64,000 nt of DNA from positions 62,001 to 126,000 of the forward strand of contig JACEFZ010018161.1 of the NCBI GenBank assembly GCA_014155875.1, read 5' to 3'. The first letter of the stretch is position 1. Each line of letters starts with the position of its first letter. The notes below the pieces were generated by a model. It was not told the DNA's origin. It saw nothing but the letters and a program-made list of their open reading frames with translations, and did no database searches. The position numbers were made by a program, and so were the translations under genes. This DNA comes from Cepaea nemoralis. Lineage: Eukaryota; Mollusca; Gastropoda; Stylommatophora; Helicidae. This document shows positions 55,326 through 64,000 of this stretch, piece after piece.

Positions 55326-56345
55326 GATACATATTGGTGACAAATTCAAGAAAATATTTCAACAAAACTAAGAAAACGGGTAAACCAAAGTAGGAAAAAC
55401 TGTTGACCATAGTCTGAAATATCTCAACCAAAATTATGAAAAGTAGGAAACTTTGCAAAACGTAGGAAAATCTGTTACCCAAAAGGGAAAAATATTTGGC
55501 CACATTTCAGTCAAATTTATGAAAAGTAGGAAAATTTGTTAACCAAATGGCAAAAATCTTGGCCAAGTAAGAAATTTTATTAACCAAATGCGAAAAGGTT
55601 AGCCAAATTTCATATCAAACTTATAAAAATCTCAGTCAAACATATGAAAAGTAGGAAAAGTTGTTAACCAAACGTGAAAAGTTTGGCCAACTGTCACCCA
55701 AACTTATGAAAAGTGGGAAATTTTGTTGTCCAGATGTGAAAAGTTTGATCACATTTCACCCGAACTTATGAAAAGTAGGAAACTTTGTTAACCAAATGGT
55801 AAAAAAAATCTTGCCCAAGTAAGAACATGTGTTAACCAAATGTGAAAAGGTTAGCCAAATTTCAAACCAAACTTATAAAAATCTCAGTCAAACATATGAA
55901 AAGTAGGAAACTTTGTTAACCAAATGTGAAAATTTTTGGACAAGTGAAGAAATATTTCATGCAAAACTTATAAAAAGTAGGAAATTTCGTTAACAAAATA
56001 AGAAAAATTTTAGCCAAATTTCAGCCAAACTTATAAAAAAAAAAAAAAAGGAAAATTCCTTAACCAAAGGGGAAAAAATATCTCACGTTGTCATTTTACT
56101 GGACAAATTTCACCCAAACTGGTGAAAAATAGGAAATGTTGTCCAGCTGTGAAAAAGTTTGACCAAACTTCACCCAAACCTATGAAAAGTAGGAAACCGT
56201 GTTAACCAAATGTGAAAAGTTTTGGCCAAATTTCAAACAAACTCATAAAAAAGTAGGAAACTTTAGTAATAAAATGTGAAAAGTTTGGACACATTTCATC
56301 CAAAACTTATGAAAAATAGGAAATTTTGTTAACAAAATATGCAAA
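55326..56345 (+). repeat. degenerate AT-rich array, forward arm
   Basis: Repeats CTTATGAAAAGTAGGAAA, TTGTTAACCAAATG and GAAAAGTTTGGCCAAATTTC with irregular period. Confidence 0.88.
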
Positions 56346-56348
56346 AAA

Positions 56349-56410
56349 TTAACAATTAAATTTCTACATGAAACATTTAAGTTGGAAACAAAGAGAAATT
56401 TAATTGTTAA
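56349..56410. repeat. 16-bp perfect hairpin between the two arms
   Basis: TTAACAATTAAATTTC (56349-56364) and its complement (56395-56410), spacer 30 bp. Confidence 0.85.
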
Positions 56411-56524
56411 TTGTTTGTACAATTTTATTGTTGAAATTTTATTTTGTTCCTTCAATTATGGTGTCTTATTACATAAGATACATTTAATTTTCTGAAATAC
56501 ACCTGTTGTTTGCATAGGGGACAG

Positions 56525-56970
56525 TTTTCTTTGGTCAAACTTTTCCCATTTGGTTAACAAAGTTTCCTACTTTTTTATGAGGTTTGTTTGAAATTTGATC
56601 AAACTTGTCCAAAAATTTTCACCTTTGGTTAACACATGTCCTTACTTGGCCAAGATTTTTACCATTTGGTTAACAAAGTTTCCTACTTTTCATAAGTGTG
56701 GGTGAAATTTGGTCACACTTTTCACATCTGGACAACAAAATTTCCCACTTTTCATAAGTTTGGGTGAAAGTTGGCCAAACTTTTCAAGTTTGGTTAACAA
56801 ATTTTTCCTACTTTTCATATGTTTGACTGAGCTTTTTATAAGTTTGGTTTGAAATTTGGTTAACCTTTTCACATTTGGTTAACACATTTTCTTACTTGGT
56901 TAAGATTTTTGCCATTTGGTTAACAAAGTTTCCTACTTTTCATAAGTTCGGGTGAAATGTGGTCAATAAT
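56525..56970 (-). repeat. same array in inverted orientation
   Basis: TTTCCTACTTTTCATAAG and CATTTGGTTAACAAAG are reverse complements of the first arm. Confidence 0.88.
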
Positions 56971-56974
56971 GTTC

Positions 56975-57250
56975 TACTGATTGTTGTTCTACCGGTCAAT
57001 GATGTGGCTTGTGCTGTATATTGTCTGTACTATATCTTGTACCATATTGTTGTTGCCTGGGGGAACACATGATTGTTGTACTACTGGTCAATGATGTGAC
57101 TTGTGTTGTATATTGTCTGTACTATATCTTGTACCATATCTTTGTTGCCTGGGGGAACACATGATTGTTGTTCTACTGGCCAATGATGTGACTTGTGTTG
57201 TATATTGTCTGTACTATATCTGAACCTATCATTATTGCATGGGGGAACAC
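56975..57250. repeat. ~92-bp repeat, about three units
   Basis: GGGAACACATGATTGTTGT recurs at 57061 and 57153, with ATATTGTCTGTACTATATCT in each. Confidence 0.88.
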
Positions 57251-57750
57251 AAGATACAGGTTTACTTTCATGCCAACCTGTCATAAGGTGCTGGCCCATA
57301 CATTCCGGACCAAGCAGTACTAAAATACTGATGTGGTCTGAATCAGCCCAGAAACCTGGCCACTCACGTGTTCTACACCCCATGTTAGAAGCCAGGGTTA
57401 ATCCTGGAGTTATATGGACATGCAGAAATCTTGCCTCTAGTAGGATTTGACCCCACAGCCACCAGGCTGGCAGGCAATGCACTAGCCATGATGACTCTGT
57501 GTTGTCTGTGCTACACTCAAAATGTTCACGTATAAAACAAGAAGAAGCGAACACTGACATCATACAGTGGCGACACAACCAGGCTAAGCCACCAAGTGAA
57601 CGAGTCTACAGGCAGTCGATACAAACAAATTCAGTGTAGAATCAAGCACAATGTCAGGGTTTGTTGGCATTAATTGTAATCTGTTGTCAAATCATTGTTA
57701 TTAGTCATAAGGCATTTTCTCTCTTTCTCTCCTCTGCTCCATTCCTCTGA
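57251..57750. other. no gene; possible SINE remnant
   Basis: The complement of 57420-57490 has GGGGTCAAATCCTA, vaguely B-box-like. Otherwise nothing. Confidence 0.25.
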
Positions 57751-57751
57751 T

Positions 57752-57905
57752 GCACACATGATAATACATACACATGTGCACACACATACACATGATCATA
57801 CATACACACGTCCACACACATACACATGTGCACACACATACACATGATCATACATACACATGTGCACACACATACACATGTGCACACACATACAAACACT
57901 CATAC
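57752..57905. repeat. CATACACATG-rich minisatellite
   Basis: Alternating CACACATACACATGTG and ATGATCATACATACAC blocks. Confidence 0.9.
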
Positions 57906-57963
57906 ATTTGACAGCTGCCATGGGCTCATGCTGGATGCTATCCATCATCAATACCTAACGCCA

Positions 57964-58090
57964 TCTCCCAACACAAGGTCGCTGGCACAGGTAATCTCCC
58001 AACACAAGGTCGCTGGCACAGGTAATCTCCCAACACAAGGTCGCTGGCACAGGTAATCTCCCAACACAAGGTCACTGACACAGGTAATCT
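57964..58090. repeat. 31-bp array
   Basis: Four units of CTCCCAACACAAGGTCGCTG plus GCACAGGTAAT. Confidence 0.92.
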
Positions 58091-58271
58091 AGGTGTGGTG
58101 TAGGGTATCTCTCTATACACATCACTTCAGACATAAATTTCTTCCATGTCTGTTAACGCTGTCAGCGAGTCATGAGGAGGAGTTTTACATGGGGTTTTCA
58201 GGATGCCGTTGGGAAATGGCAGTGCCGGGAGTTTGATAGGCAATCTGGATGCCAAGGTGAGATCTAATCAT

Positions 58272-59235
58272 GCAGACTGTGGGAAGATCCTGGGAGAGGG
58301 AAGATCCTGGGAGAGGGAAGATCCTGGGAGAGGGAAGATCCTGGGAGAGGGAAGATCCTGGGAGAGGGAAGATCCTGGGTGAGGGAAGATCCTGGGAGAG
58401 GGAAGATCCTGGGTGAGGGAAGATCCTGGGTGAGGGAAGATCCTGGGTGAGGGAAGATCCTGGGAGAGAGAAGATCCTGGGTGAGGGAAGATCCTCAGAG
58501 GGAAGATCATGGGAGACGGAAGATCATGGGAGAGGGAAGATCCTGGGAGGGGGAAGATCCTGGGTGAGGGAAGATCCTGGGTGAGGGAAGATCATGGGAG
58601 AGGGAAGATCCTGGGAGAGGGAAGATCCTGGGTGAGGGAAGATCCTGGGAGAGGGAAGATCCTGGGTGAGGGAAGATCCTGGGTGAGGGAAGATCCTGGT
58701 GAGGGAAGATCCTGGGAGAGGGAAGATCCTGGAAGAGGGAAGATCCTGGGTGAGGGAAGATCCTGGGAGAGGGAAGATCCTGGGTGAGGGAAGATCCTGG
58801 GTGAGGGAAGATCCTGGGAGAGGGAAGATCCTGGGTGAGGGAAGATCCTGGGTGAGGGAAGATCCTTGGAGACGGAAGATCATGGGAGAGGGAAGATCAT
58901 GGGAGAGGGAAGATCCTGGGTGAGGGAAGATCCTCAGAGAGGGAAGATCCTCGGAGAGGGAAGATCATGGGAGAGGGAAGATCATGGGAGAGGGAAGATC
59001 ATGGGAGAGGGAAGATCCTGGGAGAGGGAAGATCCTGGGTGAGGGAAGATCCTGGGTGAGGGAAGATCATGGGAGAGGGAAGATCCTGGGAGAGAGAAGA
59101 TCCTGGGTGAGGGAAGATCCTGGGTGAGGGAAGATCATCAGAGAGGGAAGATCATGGGAGAGGGAAGATCCTGGGAGAGGGAAGATACAGGGAGAGGGAA
59201 GATCCTAGAAGAGGGAAGATCATGGATGAGGGAAG
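58272..59235. repeat. 18-bp array
   Basis: About 53 units of GGAAGATCCTGGGAGAGG with GTGAGG and ATCATGGG variants. Long open frames in it are repeat artefacts. Confidence 0.95.
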
Positions 59236-60349
59236 ACTAAGGAAAAGGAACAATAGTGAAAACTTGTCCACCAGTTTGTGCAGTCAGTCATAGGCAGAAG
59301 TGTTTTGTCCATATAAAACAATACACAGCATGGGTACTACTGGACGACAGTGGGTACAATCAAACTGATCATGTCCGTGTGGATCATTTCTGAGTGATGC
59401 AGGGGTTTGTGGGTGTGGTGGATCACATGACCATCTGCTGGTCAGACATGTTGAGCTGAAAACTTCAGAGATATGTAACATCTTGTACACATGAAGGTCA
59501 ATAAACTATGAGAAATCATGGAAGTCAAACACCAGTTCTTGGTCCCACTCTTTGATGGGTGCTGGGTTCTGAATGAGTTGGTGGACAGGGTGGGTCTAGC
59601 AGTTGATAGTATTAGGAGCCTTGTCCATGAAGGCCAAACTTCCCATCCACTATCTCAGGACCATCATCACCAACATTTGACTTGTCAAGTAGCACTGGCA
59701 TTCACATCTCCCACAGATCTTGCACTGTGGTGTTCTCAATATATTCTCTTGATATTCCTAAATGCCATTGTCGTAGCCCAACTAGAGGCATTTCTCTTGG
59801 TCTGCCTCTAATGCTTCACTCACTGATCTGTCCATTCATCACCATGTCCTCCAATGCCTCTCTTCTCATTATTTACTCAAAGCAGGGTACAGATTCAGAT
59901 AAGTACCCTTAATATTGTCATGTAGTGTGTTTCATGTAGTTTTGTGTCGGCTTGTGTTTACTTGTTCTGTGCTGACGAAGGCTTTGGCCGCAACGTCCAA
60001 TTTGTTTCTTGTAATCATGTTTTAGTAAAGCTCACAATCTACTCCACGGTTTTTGGCGATTCATTCTTCTCACTATACAACCAAATAAACAGTTTGTCTT
60101 TTATAGATAGATGTGTATCATGTTCTAGTTTCATCATCCTCTTCCAGGCAACTGTTGTTAGTTACCCTGGCAGTCATTTCATGTCTGTGTTTGGACTGTT
60201 GAACCTGACACATATCAGATGTAAACTCACTGCTACCGGCAGATCTACGACTGAATGACAAGTTGAAGACATTTCACACCAGCCTTGGGATTGACTGATG
60301 AACCAAACATGATTCATATCCCACACATAAACAAACCCACACCACAACA
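59236..60349. other. ERCC4 3' flank, no gene recognised
   Basis: Expected to hold the 3' UTR of ERCC4 on the minus strand. Frames here show no known domain. Confidence 0.4.
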
Positions 60350-60622
60350 CTATATCTTTCGCTTGGCACCCCGTAGTTTACTAGTGAATGTCTTGCCCCT
60401 GGTCTTCATTTTCTTCTCATTACGAGGTGCGTGTCGTGGTTCAGGTTGTGCCTGCTGCTCCTTGTGCAGGAAGTCGTAGAGCTGCTTGGCATGCACACTG
60501 CTGCCCAGAACCTGAGTCAGGTTGTCCAGGCTGGCCTGTGAGACCTCGTACAGATTCTGGAATTTGTTGAGGATCAGACGGAAGTTTCTGGAGTTTATTC
60601 CTGGCATCCTTAAGACAAAGTC
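60350..60622 (-). CDS. ERCC4: ERCC4/XPF last coding exon (repair endonuclease)
   Basis: Acceptor TTTGATCAG, then DFVLRMPGINSRNFR, YEVSQASLDNLTQVLGSS, VHAKQLYDFLH and a basic tail ending KLRGAKRKI, stop at 60350-60352. This is the C-terminal double helix-hairpin-helix domain of XPF (LKMPG, AKQLYDF in other animals), which binds ERCC1 and DNA in nucleotide excision repair and interstrand crosslink repair. The tail after LYDFLHKEQQ is longer and more basic than in vertebrates. A 24-bp duplication gives a second in-frame acceptor at 60646. Earlier exons are not found between 60650 and the right edge. Confidence 0.94.
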   Translation of the reverse strand, partial: DFVLRMPGINSRNFRLILNKFQNLYEVSQASLDNLTQVLGSSVHAKQLYDFLHKEQQAQPEPRHAPRNEKKMKTRGKTFTSKLRGAKRKI

Positions 60623-60646
60623 CTGATCAAAGATAAAGACAAAGTC

Positions 60647-61130
60647 CTGATGGTGATAGAAATAAAGCAATGTTTTCATGATTGTAATCAGCAATGTGTC
60701 TGTACTTGTACAACTGACTGTAGTCTGACTAGACGAAAACACTGTAATCATGTGACAAGTTATTGTCCTTTGACAATCATAGCTGCGTTAACATGAAACA
60801 AAAGATTGCAGTAGTTACTTTTTTTTTACTGGCCTTCAGAAAAGGACTTCCGGTCGCCAGCATGGCGGTTAGGCATTGAGCCGTTAAGGCCTGTGGCGTG
60901 TTTATGCTTGTGGCTACGGTTTGCAATCGCATTATCCTCATGTTGGACTGGTATTACATGGTTCTGTCGCTCTGCTACTGAGTGAGTGTGTGGGCGACAC
61001 CGTGAGCTGTGAAATTCGCGTGGAATGCTTTTACATCTGTCCTGCACTGTGAACTGCATGTTCGGAACAATGGCTACCGGCGGTTGCTGAATTGACTGTT
61101 TTGCTCTTTCGGTTCACAAGTGCATTTTTC
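60647..61130. other. ERCC4 intron, no gene
   Basis: Unique-looking sequence. No exon recognised. Confidence 0.5.
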
Positions 61131-61250
61131 AGGAGACTCCTGGTAGTCACGCTGAAGCTGCAGAGTTTGTTCTTTGTGCAACACTTTCGGCGGGTCGCCC
61201 TGCGGTAAGAAACCGAGCCATGTGAGAAAACCCCGGTCTATTCCACTATT
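61131..61250 (+). mobile_element. SINE body relative of the 52053 element
   Basis: CAGGAGACTCCTGGTAGTCA, GTTCTTTGTGCAACACTTTC and AAACCGAGCCATGTGAG align with the body of the tRNA-derived SINE at 52053. No tRNA head or flanking duplication identified. Confidence 0.6.
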
Positions 61251-61552
61251 CGTGGATGAATTTTGTGTTGGCATTCTGACGGCATTATGCGGGCTTGTTG
61301 GATTGCCGAGACTCCCGGCTAATCCACTTTTCACATTGGACAGCATTTTGTGTGATATTCGCTGGCACGAGAATGGAGCATAATGGGGACGACCCGTTGC
61401 TGTGAAGTTGGAACCTCGACTAACTAAAAGATTGTAGTTTTACACTCAGAATAATATCTCCATTCTGTCTGATCTTGGATATTAATAACTTAGAATGTTG
61501 TGGAATAAAAACCAAATTGTTGACATTTGCTTCTGAATGTAAATATCACAAC

Positions 61553-61831
61553 CTCTAGCTGGGTATAATATCTGTTATATCATGAGGACCATGATGAACA
61601 AACACATGAAACGTGTAACACTCTAGCTGGGTATAATATCTGTTATATCACGAGGACCATGATGAACAAACACATGAAACGTGTAACACTCTAGCTGGGT
61701 ATAATATCTGTTATATCACAAGGACCATGATGAACAAACACATGAAACGTGTAACACTCTAGCTGGGTATAATATCTGTTATATCACGAGGACCATGATG
61801 AACAAACACATGAAACGTGTAACACTTCCAG
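61553..61831. repeat. 68-bp array
   Basis: Four units starting CTCTAGCTGGGTATAATATC at 61553, 61621, 61689 and 61757. Confidence 0.94.
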
Positions 61832-62081
61832 CCCACGAAGGTCACAGCTGATGTCCACATTGTGTGACAGAACAACAACAAAGTGACCAGAGTAAGACTT
61901 CCACACTGGCAAGTATGCCACTACAGAAATCTGGCAATGTGTTCTCACAACTGTGTGGGAAGGAAATGAGTCAGGCCAGGAACTGACCATCTCATGTTTA
62001 TATGTCTGACCTAGAAGATGTACAGGTCTACCACCTCACACCCCAACAGCAGTACATACCATGGTGGTTGTTGTTTGTCCA

Positions 62082-62330
62082 TCAAGAATGATGATGACCA
62101 TTCATTTCATCCAGTGGGGTTGAAAGTATGGAGCTGTGAGTTCTAAGATGGCTGATAAGGCCTATTTTGGCTTGAAATGTTCTTTGACAATGTGGGCAAA
62201 GAATGCTTGACATTCCAGGAGGAGGATCTCCTGCAGTGGTTTTTCTGTCCAGCCTTTTCTTCACAGCTCTTGCAGTCCTGGTTGCTCACACGTGACTGCA
62301 CCCTTACATACCATGGTACTACATGTTTAG
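62082..62330 (-). pseudogene. LINE C-terminal remnant with C2H2-like finger
   Basis: The minus frame reads ARAVKKRLDRKTTAGDPPP, then CPHCQRTFQAKIGLISHLRT and H, ending GHHHS stop. Single C2H2-like fingers of the CPxC...IGLxSHxRTH form close the polyproteins of several animal LINEs. The 62082-62264 part is in frame. The adjoining piece merges into the 22-bp array. Confidence 0.65.
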
Positions 62331-62344
62331 AAGACTTTTCCCAA

Positions 62345-64000
62345 CACAGATCTGTCTGGTAGACAACATAGATATGTCTGGTAGACAACATAGATATGTC
62401 TGGTAGACAACACAGATGTGTCTGGTAGACAACATAGAAGTGTCTGGTAGACAACACAGATGTGTCTGGTAGGCAACACAGATGTGTCTGGTAGACAACA
62501 TAGAAGTGTCTGGTAGACAACATAGAAGTGTCTGGTAGACAACATAGAAGTGTCTGGTAGACAACATAGAAGTGTCTGGTAGACAACACAGATGTGTCTG
62601 GTAGACAACACAGATATGTCTGGTAGACAACATAGAAGTGTCTGGTAGACAACATAGAAGTGTCTGGTAGACAACATAGAAGTGTCTGGTAGACAACATA
62701 GAAGTGTCTGGTAGACAACACAGATGTGTCTGGTAGACAACACAGATGTGTCTGGTAGACAACACAGATGTGTCTGGTAGACAACATAGAAGTGTCTGGT
62801 AGACAACATAGGTATGTCTGGTAGACAACATAGAAGTGTCTGGTAGATAACATAGAAGTGTCTGGTAGACAACATAGAAGTGTCTGGTAGACAACATAGA
62901 AGTGTCTGGTAGACAACATAGGTATGTCTGGTAGACAACATAGAAGTGTCTGGTAGACAACACAGATGTGTCTGGTAGACAACACAGATGTGTCTGGTAG
63001 ACAACACAGATGTGTCTGGTAGACAACATAGAAGTGTCTGGTAGACAACATAGAAGTGTCTGGTAGACAACATAGGTATGTCTGGTAGACAACATAGAAG
63101 TGTCTGGTAGACAACACAGATGTGTCTGGTAGACAACACAGATGTGTCTGGTAGACAACACAGATGTGTCTGGTAGACAACATAGAAGTGTCTGGTAGAC
63201 AACATAGAAGTGTCTGGTAGACAACATAGGTATGTCTGGTAGACAACATAGAAGTGTCTGGTAGATAACATAGGTATGTCTGGTAGACAACATAGAAGTG
63301 TCTGGTATACAACACAGATGTGTCTGGTAGACAACATAGAAGTGTCTGGTAGACAACATAGGTATGTCTGGTAGACAACATAGGTATGTCTGGTAGACAA
63401 CATAGAAGTGTCTGGTAGACAACACAGATGTGTCTGGTAGACAACACAGATGTGTCTGGTAGACAACACAGATATGTCTGGTAGACAACACAGATATGTC
63501 TGGTAGACAACATAGAAGTGTCTGGTAGACAACATAGAAGTGTCTGGTAGACAACATAGAAGTGTCTGGTAGACAACACAGATGTGTCTGGTAGACAACA
63601 CAGATGTGTCTGGTAGACAACACAGATATGTCTGGTAGACAACATAGAAGTGTCTGGTAGACAACATAGAAGTGTCTGGTAGACAACATAGGTATGTCTG
63701 GTAGACAACATAGAAGTGTCTGGTAGATAACATAGGTATGTCTGGTAGACAACATAGAAGTGTCTGGTATACAACACAGATGTGTCTGGTAGACAACATA
63801 GAAGTGTCTGGTAGACAACATAGAAGTGTCTGGTAGACAACATAGGTATGTCTGGTAGACAACATAGAAGTGTCTGGTATACAACACAGATGTGTCTGGT
63901 AGACAACACAGAAGTGTCTGGTAGACAACACAGATGTGTCTGGTAGACAACACAACATAGATGTGTCTGGTAGACAACACAGATGTGTCTGGTAGACAAC
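62345..64000. repeat. 22-bp array reaching the window edge
   Basis: About 75 units of TGTCTGGTAGACAACATAGA plus AG, with CACAGATG and ATAGGTA variants. All three minus frames are open because the unit has no stop in any of them. Low-level higher-order order of variants is visible. Confidence 0.96.

Noticed and set aside
58268..58923. Proline-rich and RGK-rich frames on both strands
   Set aside because: 18-bp array, six codons per unit, open on both strands.
61784..62050. Upstream ERCC4 exon in the intron region
   Set aside because: No frame matches the conserved XPF sequence that precedes the last exon; the exon is probably beyond the right edge.
62143..63999. 618-codon minus frame rich in Cys, Tyr and Leu
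   Set aside because: A 22-bp tandem repeat without stop codons. Two other frames are open as well.

Overview
This is eukaryotic, animal-type DNA. The evidence is split genes with GT/AG introns (exons of RAE1 and of ERCC4/XPF), a histone H3 fragment, and a dense load of LINEs, SINEs, a Merlin DNA transposon, Polinton-like sequence and long tandem arrays. The mixture (RTE-like elements, RNase-H-bearing LINEs, Polinton, Merlin, tRNA-derived SINEs) suggests an invertebrate, perhaps a mollusc or other lophotrochozoan. That placement is inference; no species can be named.

Layout: 1-2934 (-) holds a LINE polyprotein open to the window edge. 3178-17780 is a duplicated block: a damaged LINE copy (3178-5372 and again about 12400-14727), a 43-bp minisatellite, a nearly intact LINE (6041-9888) whose last codons are amplified into a 44-bp array, and a ~2-kb segment (9763-11810 and 15713-17780) that carries RAE1 exon 4 twice. 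RAE1 lies on the minus strand with coding exons at 26668-26757, 23135-23230, 19209-19301 and 16545-16631 (duplicate 10586-10672); the rest of the gene must lie left of the window. Every RAE1 intron seen is filled by different tandem arrays (39, 26, 30 and 36 bp units), several of which touch splice sites.

27384-29311 is a cluster of separate insertions, each with its own target-site duplication: a truncated LINE, a SINE, and a complete Merlin transposon with a SINE nested inside. 30-35 kb has tRNA-derived SINEs, an RTE fragment and a 2.1-kb element with 0.7-kb terminal inverted repeats. 34.8-48.5 kb is mostly satellites, two RTE 5' fragments, several SINEs, a truncated histone H3 and a CCHC ORF1 fragment. 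At 48514 a second copy of the long-TIR element cuts into an RTE copy. It is itself split by a LINE (48899-51345) and continues to a Polinton-type integrase tail and capsid-like gene (53.6-54.85 kb). This links the 2.1-kb element to Polintons as a deletion derivative.

55-64 kb is arrays (including a head-to-head inverted one), the last exon of ERCC4/XPF (60350-60622, -), a LINE 3' remnant and a 22-bp array running to the window edge. Apart from RAE1 and ERCC4 nothing looks like a working host gene. Many long reading frames are artefacts of tandem repeats. Single-base indels in 10-13 kb suggest that part of the duplication may be an assembly problem.
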